Positions 48,127 through 57,130 of a DNA stretch of 58,550 nucleotides are shown here, piece by piece. The number at the start of each line of letters is the position of its first letter. Position 1 is the stretch's first letter. The notes under the pieces were generated by a model. The model had not been told where the DNA came from. It saw only the letters and a list, made by a program, of their open reading frames with translations, and searched no databases. The stretch is from Photorhabdus sp. CRCIA-P01 (GTDB lineage: Bacteria > Pseudomonadota > Gammaproteobacteria > Enterobacterales > Enterobacteriaceae), in contig NZ_NMQR01000025.1 of assembly GCF_003545805.1 (NCBI RefSeq), positions 11,657 through 70,206 on the forward strand. Direction: 5' to 3'. Both the position numbers and the translations under genes were made by a program.

Positions 48127-48786
48127 ATGAGTGCTATCGCGCTTGGTATGATCATCTTCGCGTATCTTTGCGGTTCAATTTCCAGCGCAATACTTATTTG
48201 CCGTCTGGCTGGGCTACCTGATCCTCGTCAACATGGTTCAGGCAACCCAGGCGCAACAAATGTATTACGAATTGGTGGCCGCAGTACTGCGGCAATAGTA
48301 TTAATTTGTGATGTTCTAAAAGGGATGATCCCCGTCTGGTTGGCTTATCAACTCTATGTTCCCCCTTTCTATTTAGGAATTACAGCAATCGCTGCTTGTC
48401 TCGGTCATATTTACCCGATCTTTTTCCAATTTAAAGGCGGTAAGGGTGTCGCAACTGCTTTTGGTGCTATTGCGGCAATTGGCTGGGATCTGACAGGTTT
48501 GATGATGGGTACCTGGCTGCTGACCATATTACTGAGCGGCTATTCTTCTTTAGGGGCCATTGTCAGTGCCTTGATAGCACCATTCTATGTCTGGTGGTTT
48601 AAACCCGAATTTACTTTTCCCGTAGCCATGCTCTGCTGTCTGGTGTTACTACGTCACCATGATAATATCCAGCGTCTGTGGCGCGGCCAAGAAAATCGTC
48701 TCTGGAACAAGCTAAAAAAGAAAAAAGAGATGGTCGAAAAAGAAAAAAACCGAACAGAAAAAGAGCAAAGAAAAGAAAATCAATAA
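48127..48786 (+). CDS. plsY: Glycerol-3-phosphate acyltransferase PlsY
   Basis: This 219-aa inner-membrane enzyme transfers acyl groups from acyl phosphate to glycerol 3-phosphate. Three active-site loops are seen: [36 protein letters not shown] and [14 protein letters not shown]. The tail is very basic and low in complexity ([19 protein letters not shown]), about 15 residues longer than in E. coli (205 aa) and highly charged. A GGGG site precedes the ATG. It is divergent from folB and convergent to tsaD. Confidence 0.95.
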   Translation: MSAIALGMIIFAYLCGSISSAILICRLAGLPDPRQHGSGNPGATNVLRIGGRSTAAIVLICDVLKGMIPVWLAYQLYVPPFYLGITAIAACLGHIYPIFFQFKGGKGVATAFGAIAAIGWDLTGLMMGTWLLTILLSGYSSLGAIVSALIAPFYVWWFKPEFTFPVAMLCCLVLLRHHDNIQRLWRGQENRLWNKLKKKKEMVEKEKNRTEKEQRKENQ

Positions 48787-48853
48787 CAGGGCCGGATAAA
48801 AACCAGCAACTCATTGAGTTACTGGTCTTTTATTTTCATTATATCAAGAAGAT

Positions 48854-49867
48854 TTATAATGGAGGTAATTCCGACAATGGCCAGCGGGCTTTGACTGTCA
48901 CGCCAAGTGAGTCATTCCCCTCTCCTTTTAGGCGGATCATGCCGGCAAGCGCAATCATGGCGCCGTTATCTGTACAGAATTCAGGACGCGCATAAAATAC
49001 TTCGCCACCCAATTTTGCCATGACTTCTTCCATTTTAATACGCAATGTTCGGTTGGCGCTGACACCACCAGCCATCACTAGTCGCTTGAATCCGGTCTGC
49101 TCAAGTGCTCTTTTACATTTAATCGCTAATGTATCAACTACCGCGTCTTCAAAAGCACGGGCAATATCCGCTCTAGTCTGCTCATCATCGCTGTTGCCAT
49201 GAATAGTATTAGAGGCAAAAGTTTTCAATCCTGAAAAACTGAAATCCAGCCCAGGGCGATCTGTCATCGGGCGAGGAAATATAAAACGCCCAGCTTCTCC
49301 TTTCTGAGCCATTCTGGAGAGTACCGGCCCACCTGGATAATCCAATCCCAGTAACTTAGCTGTTTTATCAAATGCTTCACCAGCGGCATCATCTATTGAT
49401 TCACCAAGCAGCTCATATTTACCGATACCCGTTACACTAATAAGCTGTGTATGACCACCAGACACCAGCAAAGCCACAAACGGGAATTCAGGGCTGTTAT
49501 CTTCCAGCATTGGAGCTAGCAAATGCCCTTCCATATGATGAACAGGAATCGCAGGAACATCCCAAGCAAACGCCAGAGAACGGCCAATCGTCGCCCCCAC
49601 CAACAACGCACCAACCAGACCAGGACCTGCTGTATAAGCCACCGCATCAATATCTTTACAGGTTAATCCTGCCTCTTTCAAAGCAGCTTGAATCAAGGGC
49701 ACTGTTTTGCGGATATGGTCACGTGAAGCCAATTCAGGCACGACACCACCGTAATCAGCATGCAGTTTAATCTGACTGTATAATTGATTTGCCAATAAAC
49801 CGGCTTCGTCGTCATAAATTGCGATTCCGGTTTCATCGCAGGACGTTTCTATACCTAAGACTCGCAT
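48854..49867 (-). CDS. tsaD: tRNA N6-adenosine threonylcarbamoyltransferase TsaD
   Basis: This 337-aa enzyme, with TsaB, TsaE and TsaC, makes the t6A base at position 37 of ANN-decoding tRNAs. Features: [20 protein letters not shown] at the start, metal-binding His111 and His115 in [13 protein letters not shown], and the ATPase-fold blocks [13 protein letters not shown] and [13 protein letters not shown]. Length equals E. coli (337 aa). It is divergent from rpsU, as in E. coli. Confidence 0.98.
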   Translation of the reverse strand: MRVLGIETSCDETGIAIYDDEAGLLANQLYSQIKLHADYGGVVPELASRDHIRKTVPLIQAALKEAGLTCKDIDAVAYTAGPGLVGALLVGATIGRSLAFAWDVPAIPVHHMEGHLLAPMLEDNSPEFPFVALLVSGGHTQLISVTGIGKYELLGESIDDAAGEAFDKTAKLLGLDYPGGPVLSRMAQKGEAGRFIFPRPMTDRPGLDFSFSGLKTFASNTIHGNSDDEQTRADIARAFEDAVVDTLAIKCKRALEQTGFKRLVMAGGVSANRTLRIKMEEVMAKLGGEVFYARPEFCTDNGAMIALAGMIRLKGEGNDSLGVTVKARWPLSELPPL

Positions 49868-49935
49868 TACACTACCTATATTCCACAGAAGAGAGCCAGT
49901 TTATCATTAATAAGATAATTTGCGCGGCTTACATA

Positions 49936-49964
49936 CTGACTATTTTTGCTGCTTAGTCTATAAT
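49936..49964 (+). promoter_or_regulatory. Sigma-70 promoter of rpsU-dnaG-rpoD
   Basis: CTGACT and TATAAT are separated by 17 bp, about 200 bp upstream of rpsU. In E. coli the same macromolecular synthesis operon has tandem promoters in this gap. A LexA box was not recognised. Confidence 0.6.
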
Positions 49965-50149
49965 CACTCCTCTACATAAAATCCCTGTGTGGTTATCATC
50001 AATATTACGGAACTGATTTGCAGATCACCGTCGTAGTGTTGTTGTTTCAATTTGCCGCGGCGCTTTACAAAGCCATGTTCATTGAAGTAAAATTCCGCAC
50101 CATTTTAAGATGGCTGGCATCCCACGCCAGCAAGACCGATTTCTATTGA

Positions 50150-50377
<228 letters not shown>

Positions 50378-50435
50378 TCCTTGCGGTTGATCCGCATAGT
50401 GATTGAATTTGCAGACAATAGTAGTTGCAGATAAA

Positions 50436-50463
50436 GGCCGTGCTTTCCGAAAGGGAGCGCGGC
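50436..50463 (+). terminator. Intra-operon attenuating terminator rpsU-dnaG
   Basis: Stem GCCGTGCT..CC / GG..AGCGCGGC around GAAA, followed by TTATTG. E. coli has a partial terminator (T1) at the same place, which lowers dnaG expression relative to rpsU. Confidence 0.75.
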
Positions 50464-50497
50464 TTATTGTCGTTCATCAACAGGCGTAAAAGGGCTT

Positions 50498-52243
50498 ATG
50501 GCTGGACGAATTCCGCGCGCATTTATCAATGATTTATTAGCTCGTACCGATATCATCGATCTGATCGATGTTCGTGTGCCACTTAAAAAACAGGGTAAAA
50601 ATCACCACGCGTGCTGTCCATTTCATAACGAAAAGACACCCTCGTTTACTGTTAATAGCGATAAACAGTTTTATCATTGCTTTGGTTGCGGGGCTCACGG
50701 CAACGCCATCGATTTTCTGATGAATTACGATAGACTTGAGTTTGTCGAATCCATCGAAGAATTAGCTGCTATGCATGGTCTGGAAGTCCCTTATGAAGCA
50801 GGTTCCAGTAGCAGTCAGATAGAACGTCACCAAAGACAAAACCTTTATCAACTGATGGATAAGCTTAACAGCTTCTATCAAAATGTATTAAACACTCCCG
50901 CTGCACAACAAGCCCGGCAATATCTGGCTCAGCGTGGGCTCAGTGAAGAAATTATCCACCGTTTCTCGATTGGTTTCGCTCCCGCTGGTTGGGACAACAC
51001 CTTGAAGCGGTTTGCTCATAATGCAGAAGATCGTCGACAGTTAAATGACGCTGGAATGCTGGTCGCAAATGATAATGGCCGTACCTATGACCGCTTCCGC
51101 GAACGAATAATGTTTCCAATCCGTGACCGCAGAGGGCGCGTGATTGCATTTGGTGGACGTGTTCTGGGAGATGCACTCCCAAAATATCTCAACTCACCAG
51201 AGACTGAAATTTTCCATAAAGGCCGCCAGCTATATGGCCTCTATGAAGCACAACAAAATCACAGTGACCTTTCACGATTATTAGTAGTTGAAGGTTATAT
51301 GGATGTGGTAGCACTGGCGCAGTTTGGTATCGATTATGCTGTTGCCTCACTAGGTACTTCGACTACATCGGAGCATATTCAATTACTTTTCCGCGCTACT
51401 GATAACGTCATCTGTTGCTACGATGGTGACAGAGCCGGGCGAGATGCAGCATGGCGGGCATTGGAAACAGCGCTCCCTTATCTGAATGATGGTAGGCAGT
51501 TACGTTTTATGTTTTTGCCTGATGGCGAAGATCCTGATTCACTAGTCCGTAAGGAAGGCCGGAAAGCATTTGAACAAAGAATGGAACAATCTCATACATT
51601 GTCTGAATTTCTGTTCGAATCATTACTGCCACAAGTTGATTTGAGTAATCCTGAAGGGAAAACAAAACTCAGTTCACTTTCCGTACCATTGATTAACCAG
51701 ATTCCGGGGGAGGTTCTGCGTCTCTATATGAGACAAGAACTTGGCAATATGATGGGCATCCCTGATGCAGTGCAGTTGGAACGTTTATTGCCGCAGCATC
51801 TGGAAAGTGGGAATAATTATCAGATGCCGCAGCTAAAACCGACAACTATGCGTATACTTATAGGACTGTTGGTACAAAACCCACACTTAGCCGCTTTAGT
51901 TCCCCCCCTACAGGGAATTATGCAGGCCAAAATTGCAGGCTTACCATTATTTATGGAGCTTGTGGAGGTTTGTCTTACTCAGCCAGGGCTGACAACTGGA
52001 CAACTGCTAGAGCAATATCGTGATAATAAATTTAGTAAACAACTTGAAAAATTGGCTACATGGAACGATATACAAGTAGAAGAAATAGCAGAAAATACAT
52101 TTCGTGACGCGTTGGATCATCTTGTTGATTCAGCGTTAGAAGAACGTTTAGACATTCTTATCGCCAAGGCAAGAACTGAAGGACTGACACCGGAAGAGCG
52201 CGAAGAAGTTCGCCTGATTAATGAATCCCGTGCCAGAAAGTAA
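50498..52243 (+). CDS. dnaG: DNA primase
   Basis: This 581-aa enzyme makes RNA primers for replication. The N-terminal zinc finger uses Cys40, His43, Cys61 and Cys64 (CCPFHNEKTPSF and YHCFGCGAHG). The TOPRIM catalytic core has LLVVEGYMDVVALAQFG and VICCYDGDRAGRDAAWRA, with the metal-binding acidic residues. The C-terminal helicase-binding domain follows from about residue 435. Length matches E. coli (581 aa). It is the second gene of the operon; the rpoD leader follows. Confidence 0.99.
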   Translation: MAGRIPRAFINDLLARTDIIDLIDVRVPLKKQGKNHHACCPFHNEKTPSFTVNSDKQFYHCFGCGAHGNAIDFLMNYDRLEFVESIEELAAMHGLEVPYEAGSSSSQIERHQRQNLYQLMDKLNSFYQNVLNTPAAQQARQYLAQRGLSEEIIHRFSIGFAPAGWDNTLKRFAHNAEDRRQLNDAGMLVANDNGRTYDRFRERIMFPIRDRRGRVIAFGGRVLGDALPKYLNSPETEIFHKGRQLYGLYEAQQNHSDLSRLLVVEGYMDVVALAQFGIDYAVASLGTSTTSEHIQLLFRATDNVICCYDGDRAGRDAAWRALETALPYLNDGRQLRFMFLPDGEDPDSLVRKEGRKAFEQRMEQSHTLSEFLFESLLPQVDLSNPEGKTKLSSLSVPLINQIPGEVLRLYMRQELGNMMGIPDAVQLERLLPQHLESGNNYQMPQLKPTTMRILIGLLVQNPHLAALVPPLQGIMQAKIAGLPLFMELVEVCLTQPGLTTGQLLEQYRDNKFSKQLEKLATWNDIQVEEIAENTFRDALDHLVDSALEERLDILIAKARTEGLTPEEREEVRLINESRARK

Positions 52244-52413
52244 ACACTGAATTCACGGCTTAAATGCCGCATTAGGTAGGGAAATAACCCTACATTTTGC
52301 CGCTATAAGTGGGCAGCGGCAATATAACGAAAACGCCCTTAAAAGTTATTGTTGGCAGATTAGTTTCGCCGACCGACACCAACCCAAATACTCTGAAGTG
52401 TGGATACCGTCTT

Positions 52414-54258
52414 ATGGAGCAAAACCCGCAGTCACAGCTAAAGCTACTTGTCACCCGTGGTAAGGAGCAAGGCTATCTGACCTATGCTGAGGTCAATGAC
52501 CATCTGCCGGAAGATATCGTCGATTCCGATCAGATCGAAGATATCATCCAGATGATCAATGACATGGGCATTCAGGTAATGGAAGAAGCACCTGATGCCG
52601 ATGATCTGATGCTAGCAGAAACCGCTAACGACACAGATGAAGACGCTGTGGAAGCTGCTGCGCAAGTCCTGTCTAGTGTTGAATCTGAAATCGGTCGCAC
52701 CACCGACCCGGTACGTATGTACATGCGTGAAATGGGTACCGTTGAGTTATTGACCCGGGAAGGTGAAATTGACATTGCTAAACGCATTGAAGATGGCATC
52801 AATCAGGTACAGTGCTCCGTTGCTGAATACCCTGAAGCAATCACCTACTTACTGGAACAATATGACCGTGTGGAAGCAGGTGAAGCTCGCCTGTCGGATC
52901 TTATCACCGGTTTCGTTGACCCGAACGCAGAAGAAGAACTTGCACCTACTGCCACTCACGTTGGTTCTGAACTTCCACAGGAAGAGCTTGATGATGATGA
53001 AGACGACGATGATGAAGACAGTGATGACGATGGTGATGATGACAACAGCATCGATCCAGAATTAGCGCGCCAGAAATTCCAAGAACTGCGACAACAGCAT
53101 GACATCACCCGTCAAGAAATTAAGGCAAACGGTCGCAATCATCCAAATACTGCGGCCGAAATCTTAAAACTTTCAGAAGTTTTCAAACAGTTCCGTCTAG
53201 TGCCCAAACAGTTTGACTATCTGGTCAACAACATGCGTTCTATGATGGATCGCGTTCGCCTTCAAGAACGCCAGATCATGAAAATATGTGTTGAACAGTG
53301 CAAAATGCCGAAGAAGAACTTCATCACTTTGTTCTCCGGTAATGAAACCAGCAACATTTGGTTTACCGCTGCAAAAGCAATGAACAAACCGTGGTCTGAA
53401 AAACTCCTTGAGGTGGAAGAAGAAGTACAGCGTGGCCTGCAAAAACTTCGTCAAATTGAGGAAGAAACCGGTTTAACCATTGAACAGGTGAAAGATATCA
53501 ACCGTCGTATGTCCATCGGTGAAGCAAAAGCCCGCCGAGCGAAAAAAGAGATGGTTGAAGCCAACTTACGTTTGGTTATTTCAATTGCCAAAAAATATAC
53601 CAACCGTGGCCTGCAATTCTTGGATCTGATCCAAGAAGGCAACATTGGCCTGATGAAAGCGGTTGATAAATTTGAATATCGTCGTGGTTACAAGTTCTCA
53701 ACTTACGCCACATGGTGGATCCGTCAGGCAATTACACGTTCAATTGCCGACCAAGCTCGTACTATTCGTATACCCGTTCATATGATTGAGACAATCAACA
53801 AACTCAATCGTATTTCCCGCCAAATGTTGCAGGAAATGGGGCGTGAACCAACGCCGGAAGAGCTGGCAGAACGTATGTTGATGCCGGAAGACAAGATCCG
53901 TAAGGTACTGAAAATTGCCAAAGAACCTATCTCAATGGAAACGCCAATTGGTGATGATGAAGATTCACATTTAGGTGATTTCATTGAAGATACAACGCTG
54001 GAACTGCCACTGGATTCTGCAACTTCAGAAAGCCTGCGTTCAGCAACCCACGATGTCTTGGCAGGACTGACCGCTCGTGAAGCAAAAGTACTGCGTATGC
54101 GTTTCGGTATTGATATGAATACTGACCATACATTGGAAGAAGTCGGTAAACAGTTTGACGTTACCCGTGAACGTATCCGCCAGATCGAGGCGAAAGCACT
54201 ACGTAAACTACGTCATCCAAGCCGTTCTGAAGTTCTGCGAAGCTTCCTTGATGAATAA
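52414..54258 (+). CDS. rpoD: RNA polymerase sigma-70 factor
   Basis: This 614-aa housekeeping sigma factor (613 in E. coli) has all regions. Region 1.1 begins [20 protein letters not shown]. Region 1.2 contains [22 protein letters not shown] non-conserved acidic insert contains a run of Asp and Glu near residues 190-210. Region 2 has [20 protein letters not shown] and [17 protein letters not shown], and region 4 has [20 protein letters not shown] for -35 recognition. The frame is open upstream to 52309, but MEQNPQ is the family start. A terminator follows. Confidence 0.99.
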   Translation: MEQNPQSQLKLLVTRGKEQGYLTYAEVNDHLPEDIVDSDQIEDIIQMINDMGIQVMEEAPDADDLMLAETANDTDEDAVEAAAQVLSSVESEIGRTTDPVRMYMREMGTVELLTREGEIDIAKRIEDGINQVQCSVAEYPEAITYLLEQYDRVEAGEARLSDLITGFVDPNAEEELAPTATHVGSELPQEELDDDEDDDDEDSDDDGDDDNSIDPELARQKFQELRQQHDITRQEIKANGRNHPNTAAEILKLSEVFKQFRLVPKQFDYLVNNMRSMMDRVRLQERQIMKICVEQCKMPKKNFITLFSGNETSNIWFTAAKAMNKPWSEKLLEVEEEVQRGLQKLRQIEEETGLTIEQVKDINRRMSIGEAKARRAKKEMVEANLRLVISIAKKYTNRGLQFLDLIQEGNIGLMKAVDKFEYRRGYKFSTYATWWIRQAITRSIADQARTIRIPVHMIETINKLNRISRQMLQEMGREPTPEELAERMLMPEDKIRKVLKIAKEPISMETPIGDDEDSHLGDFIEDTTLELPLDSATSESLRSATHDVLAGLTAREAKVLRMRFGIDMNTDHTLEEVGKQFDVTRERIRQIEAKALRKLRHPSRSEVLRSFLDE

Positions 54259-54282
54259 TCGGAAATTTTATTCATTCTGACT

Positions 54283-54311
54283 AAAAAGCGTCTGTCCAAG
54301 CAGACGCTTTT
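54283..54311 (+). terminator. Rho-independent terminator of rpoD
   Basis: Stem AAAGCGTCTG / CAGACGCTTT with a six-base loop, followed by TGTCTTTT, 25 bp beyond the rpoD stop. Confidence 0.9.
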
Positions 54312-54681
54312 GTCTTTTATATCGGAGATACTCTAAGTCCTCTGACAATATAGTATTTATACAGAAATATCATCACAGTCTCCTCTGATATAACTCAACT
54401 AACATTCTCTCTAGCCGATAGATAAAAAAGTCGTTTTCTATCTGGTGATTAAGGAAGAATGAAAAGGATATGATTATCATTCAAATAATCACGTATAAAA
54501 TAGATTTTCATCGGAATAACATATGACCAGATGACACAAAATCGCTTCTGAAAAATCAATCCAGTAATAGATAAAAACGTTAAATAGACCATAAAAAAAA
54601 CTAATATATATCACTCCCCATTTTCACTACTTACTAAAAACGCAATTTTGCACATAAAATGATCATACGAATTTACAAAGC
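54312..54681. other. Intergenic region rpoD - tRNA-Ile2
   Basis: A very AT-rich stretch with no gene recognised. It ends in the tRNA promoter at 54682-54710. Confidence 0.5.
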
Positions 54682-54710
54682 TAGACCGCGAGCAAAACTG
54701 TACGTATAAT
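54682..54710 (+). promoter_or_regulatory. Promoter of tRNA-Ile2
   Basis: TAGACC and a perfect TATAAT are separated by 17 bp. The start would fall about 8 bp upstream of the tRNA. Confidence 0.6.
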
Positions 54711-54724
54711 CTCTCCCATTCAAC

Positions 54725-54801
54725 GGCCCCTTAGCTCAGTTGGTCAGAGCAGGCGACTCATAATCGCTTGGTCACTGGTTCAAGTCCAGTAGGGGCCACC
54801 A
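54725..54801 (+). tRNA. ileX: tRNA-Ile2 (CAU, lysidine-modified)
   Basis: A 77-nt cloverleaf. The acceptor stem GGCCCCT pairs with AGGGGCC before the encoded CCA; the D arm is AGCTCAGTTGGTCAGAGC; the anticodon loop is CTCATAA with anticodon CAT; the T loop is TTCAAGT. The sequence around the anticodon (GGCGACTCATAATCGCTTGGTC) is that of E. coli ileX, which reads AUA after lysidine modification by TilS, rather than a methionine tRNA. The gene lies after rpoD, as in E. coli. Its 3' half is copied in degenerate form at 56372-56467, which suggests use as an integration site. Confidence 0.93.
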
Positions 54802-54828
54802 GATTTTAGCTGATTTATCAGTACATTA

Positions 54829-54855
54829 AGCCACTTCGTAATGAGTGGCTTTTTT
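54829..54855 (+). terminator. Terminator of the tRNA gene
   Basis: Stem AGCCACT / AGTGGCT with an eight-base loop and a run of six T. A degenerate version recurs at 56446-56467. Confidence 0.8.
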
Positions 54856-55011
54856 GTTTCTAGTAGTCAGCGGCGACAAAATGGCGACAGAGATTTTTTC
54901 ATAAAGCTATTGCCTGGATGAAAACACACTAGCCAGCCTCAATTTCTGGGCGCAAATTACAGTAATCAACACCGTGTAGATATGTAGTAATATTTATACA
55001 ACAGAGAGACT

Positions 55012-55308
55012 ATGGACAAAAAACTTTTTAACGATCTGATTGAAAGCATGAATCAGATGGTAGCGATTGAAAAAGGAGAGCTTTCTGTTCCTGCTGAAAA
55101 TATTCATCACCATCGTCTGCCTGATGTAAAAAACCTACGCGAAACCTTTGGGTTAAAGCAAAGTGAATTTGCCGAAGCTGTTGGCGTTTCTGTATCCCTA
55201 ATTCAAAGCTGGGAACAACACCGCCGTATTCCTTCTGGTTCATCACTGAAACTACTTAAGATGCTTGAGCGTGATCCTGCTCTGATTAATGAATTAAGCA
55301 CACTTTAA
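55012..55308 (+). CDS. Orphan NadS/HigA-type XRE antitoxin
   Basis: This 98-aa protein starts MDKKLFNDLIESMNQMVAIE, a common start of NadS-type antitoxins. It has an XRE domain: VKNLRETFGLKQSEFAEAVG, VSVSLIQSWEQHRRIPSG, then SSLKLLKMLERDP. A GAGAG stretch precedes the ATG. NadS antitoxins are usually encoded right after a RelE-like toxin; the 200 bp upstream here contain no such gene, so the toxin has been lost. It lies directly behind tRNA-Ile2 on the small decayed island. Confidence 0.85.
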   Translation: MDKKLFNDLIESMNQMVAIEKGELSVPAENIHHHRLPDVKNLRETFGLKQSEFAEAVGVSVSLIQSWEQHRRIPSGSSLKLLKMLERDPALINELSTL

Positions 55309-55758
55309 TGCTTTCACTTTCTCCCTGTCGTAATGCAAAAGGAGAAAATAATTTCAGTTCTGTATATCCTGTAAAGCCGCGTTCTATCTAATTTCTACGA
55401 CAAAGCACAGCTTTCCGTCGTGATCTTATTTTTCACGTAAAATATAATTTTTCCTTTAATATCATTGCATTGTAATTTTCTCCGTGATCCTCTTTTGAGC
55501 CAAAAACTGAAATCTCCTGAAAATCTTTTCAAACCTTTCAGTTTATGATTTCTCCCACTCCGCCAGTGCTGGCGCGGTTTGGCAGTTTGCCTTGTAGGAT
55601 TTTAAAACTGAAAAAATTTTTTGATCCAAGGCGTGCAGGCGGGTGCGGTGTAGTGCCGTTTTCGTCATAAGTGCAGCAAGACAAACCGTGACTAAGGTAT
55701 TTATTTGATTCTTGAGTCAGATAATACAATCGGTTAAAGTAGTGTCGCCATCGTCAAA
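55309..55758. other. Island region without a supported gene
   Basis: A GC-poor stretch with a GC-richer patch (55560-55665) holding hairpin CGCCAG/CTGGCG. A minus-strand frame of 63 codons in it shows no recognisable family. It is probably phage debris. Confidence 0.4.
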
Positions 55759-56025
55759 ATCCAAGACTGGCATACCGCCGATATTATCGCTGCGATACGT
55801 AAGAAGAATAAGACGCTGGCATCATTGTCCAGAGAGCACGGTTTGAACTCTTCAACATTAGCCAATGCTTTAACGCGACCCTGGCCTAAAGGGGAATTGT
55901 TGATCGCTCAGGAAATTGGTGTAACCCCTGCTGAAATATGGCCTAGTCGGTATTTTGATGAAAATGAGCAGCCTATCAAACGAACCGTTCGACATGATTT
56001 ACCAAACAATTCTGATATCACATAA
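55759..56025 (+). pseudogene. Ner/Nlp-like regulator that has lost its start codon
   Basis: The frame reads QDWHTADIIAAIRKKNKTLA, SLSREHGLNSSTLANALTRP and WPKGELLIAQEIGVTPAEIW, followed by PSRYF. This is the Ner/SfsB family of small phage and bacterial DNA-binding proteins (winged-helix-like, about 75-90 aa). Members begin around M-x-x-D-WH. Here the codon in the start position is ATC (55759-55761), and an in-frame TAA lies eight codons further upstream. The first in-frame TTG (55825) would remove a third of the domain. Either ATC is used as a rare start, or the gene is dead by a G-to-C change. Confidence 0.75.
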
Positions 56026-56168
56026 GTTATTTCTATATCCGAAAAAGTAACGACAACTTTTAAACCATTAAACTAATACAGTACTCTGAATTATCAGTTT
56101 CTTATTACACTCATTGCCCATTCTTTAATATCAGAATTGTATTCATAGATCTATGAAGGTGTAAAAAA

Positions 56169-56185
56169 GCCCGCATGTTGCGGGC
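56169..56185 (-). terminator. Strong terminator behind the decayed phage gene copy
   Basis: Perfect seven-base stem GCCCGCA / TGCGGGC with a three-base loop, followed on the minus strand by TTTTTTAC. It still follows the degenerate phage reading frame at 56187-56386. Confidence 0.85.
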
Positions 56186-56186
56186 G

Positions 56187-56386
56187 AGATAATTGTATTT
56201 CAGCCCATCAGAACACGAACCAGTAGAGTTGATTGATACCGCATTTAAAAAGGCGTCCTAATGTTATTATGCGTATGACTCGCAGTAAACTGAAAATTAT
56301 TTAACTATATCAATCGATTAACTCATTAACTCCATTATACTAATCTGTTGACTACCCTCCCATACTACTGGAGCAATAATCGCTTG
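56187..56386 (-). pseudogene. Decayed second copy of the phage baseplate-type gene end
   Basis: Minus-strand translation gives QAIIAPVVWEGSQQISIMELM, then a stop, then SIDIVK, and later a CSDGLKYNY-like end. The intact relative at the right end of the window reads QEIVAPVVWVGSQQINVMTL, LETLDVVKELAEL and YKSDGLKQKY. The order and spacing agree, with several stops and indels between. It is therefore an old duplicate of the C-terminus of the gene at 57131-58550. Its upstream edge fuses to the tRNA-like sequence at 56372-56467. Confidence 0.72.
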
Positions 56387-56467
56387 AGCACGGGTTCAAA
56401 TCCAGTCGGGATTGCCAAATTTAAGCTGCCAGATCAGTATATTAGACCACTTAAACAAGAGTGGCTT
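56372..56467 (+). repeat. Degenerate copy of the tRNA-Ile2 3' half and its downstream flank (att-like)
   Basis: AATAATCGCTTG, GGTTCAAATCCAGT and TTGCCAAATTTAAGCTG repeat, with scattered changes, the tRNA sequence from the anticodon arm to the end plus about 55 bp of flank including the terminator hairpin (compare 54760-54855). A recombination product of an element integrated at the tRNA is the likely origin. Confidence 0.65.
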
Positions 56468-56569
56468 AGTAGGTTGATGAGTGCATGATGCTGCATGCAT
56501 CTGGTTGCGTTTTGTGAGAGGTAAAGATTATAAAACACAGTAGCTTGATCAAAAGCCGTAAATGTTAAA

Positions 56570-56596
56570 GGCCACCGGGAGGTTACCCCGATGGCC
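56570..56596 (-). terminator. Terminator of the TisB-like toxin mRNA
   Basis: A stem of GGCCATCGGG against CCCGGTGGCC, with a seven-base loop, lies 20 bp after the toxin stop. The minus-strand tail is TTTAACATTTA, a weak T-tract. Confidence 0.65.
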
Positions 56597-56615
56597 TTAG
56601 CTACGTTTCCGTTAT

Positions 56616-56708
56616 CTATTTCAGAAATGCACGGATCAGCTCTAAAAGCGCGATTAACGCTTTGAGAACGATGATAGCAGTATCAATAAAGGCTTTGAAT
56701 GCTTTCAT
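56616..56708 (-). CDS. TisB-like type I toxin peptide (proposed)
   Basis: A 30-aa peptide beginning MKAFKAFIDT and continuing AIIVLKALIALLELIRAFLK. It is a hydrophobic, amphipathic helix with Lys/Arg at regular places and one Asp. It resembles E. coli TisB in length and pattern (short basic start, DxAIxxLK, AxLxLL, LK ending). TisB-type peptides insert in the inner membrane and collapse the proton gradient. GGAG lies seven bases ahead of the ATG. A good promoter (56910-56937) would give a leader of about 195 nt, as long leaders are usual in this class. No SOS box was seen. Confidence 0.75.
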   Translation of the reverse strand: MKAFKAFIDTAIIVLKALIALLELIRAFLK

Positions 56709-56782
56709 CCGTTTGCTCCAGTTGAGGAGCACGATTTACCCAGCCGTTGCCTTTACATTGCCTGTCTGGCTGGTTCTCATCA

Positions 56783-56806
56783 ATGTTAGTTGAAGTGGAT
56801 CGCGCT
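56783..56806. repeat. Inverted repeat arm A (antisense target in toxin leader)
   Basis: These 24 bp recur, perfectly inverted, at 57030-57053. In the toxin mRNA this arm lies about 75 nt upstream of the start codon and would be the pairing target of the small RNA. Confidence 0.85.
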
Positions 56807-56909
56807 CCGGCCGAGGCTCTGAATCAGCACCACCTGTATTCAGCCAGGACTTACGAAAACTTGCGTAAGAGATACACAGGCTAAAACGCTCCTCAACTAA
56901 CAGCCGTTG

Positions 56910-56937
56910 ATTATAAGTTTATTTGGATACGATTCAA
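56910..56937 (-). promoter_or_regulatory. Sigma-70 promoter of the toxin mRNA
   Basis: On the minus strand TTGAAT and a perfect TATAAT are spaced by 16 bp. The predicted start is near 56903, about 195 nt upstream of the toxin ATG. Confidence 0.7.
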
Positions 56938-56957
56938 TGGATTAATAGATAGGTAAA

Positions 56958-57052
56958 AACAAAAAAACCAACTGGTGAGGTTGGTTTTTTTGTTTTTGCG
57001 CTCTTAAACAGGTTGGTAACCCCAAGCTTAGCGCGATCCACTTCAACTAACA
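56958..57052 (-). ncRNA. Antitoxin small RNA (proposed)
   Basis: A predicted RNA of about 95 nt. It starts just behind a good promoter (57058-57086) and ends in hairpin AAACCAAC / GTTGGTTT followed by seven T. Its first ~24 nt are perfectly complementary to the toxin leader at 56783-56806. RNA and toxin are on the same strand, in tandem, so pairing is in trans. No protein is encoded. Expression is not demonstrated. Confidence 0.7.
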
Positions 57053-57053
57053 T
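57030..57053. repeat. Inverted repeat arm B (5' end of the small RNA)
   Basis: Perfect inverted copy of 56783-56806. The predicted start of the small RNA falls at its outer end. Confidence 0.85.
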
Positions 57054-57057
57054 GAGA

Positions 57058-57086
57058 ATTTTAATGCTTAGAACCGGAAATATCAA
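57058..57086 (-). promoter_or_regulatory. Sigma-70 promoter of the small RNA
   Basis: On the minus strand TTGATA and TAAAAT are spaced by 17 bp. The start is predicted at 57050-57052, exactly at the outer end of the 24-bp repeat arm. Confidence 0.72.
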
Positions 57087-57130
57087 CCGATAACATGACT
57101 ATAAAACAAACAACACAGGCAGATTAAAAG

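Noticed and set aside
54725-54801. Methionine tRNA (CAU anticodon)
   Set aside because: The sequence and location after rpoD match ileX, the lysidine-modified isoleucine tRNA.
55538-55729. 63-codon minus-strand frame in the tRNA island
   Set aside because: It might be a small phage protein, but I could not tie it to a family and saw no ribosome binding site.
56840-56930. SOS (LexA) box near the toxin promoter, by analogy to tisB
   Set aside because: CTGT motifs are present, but none is followed by ACAG at the required spacing.
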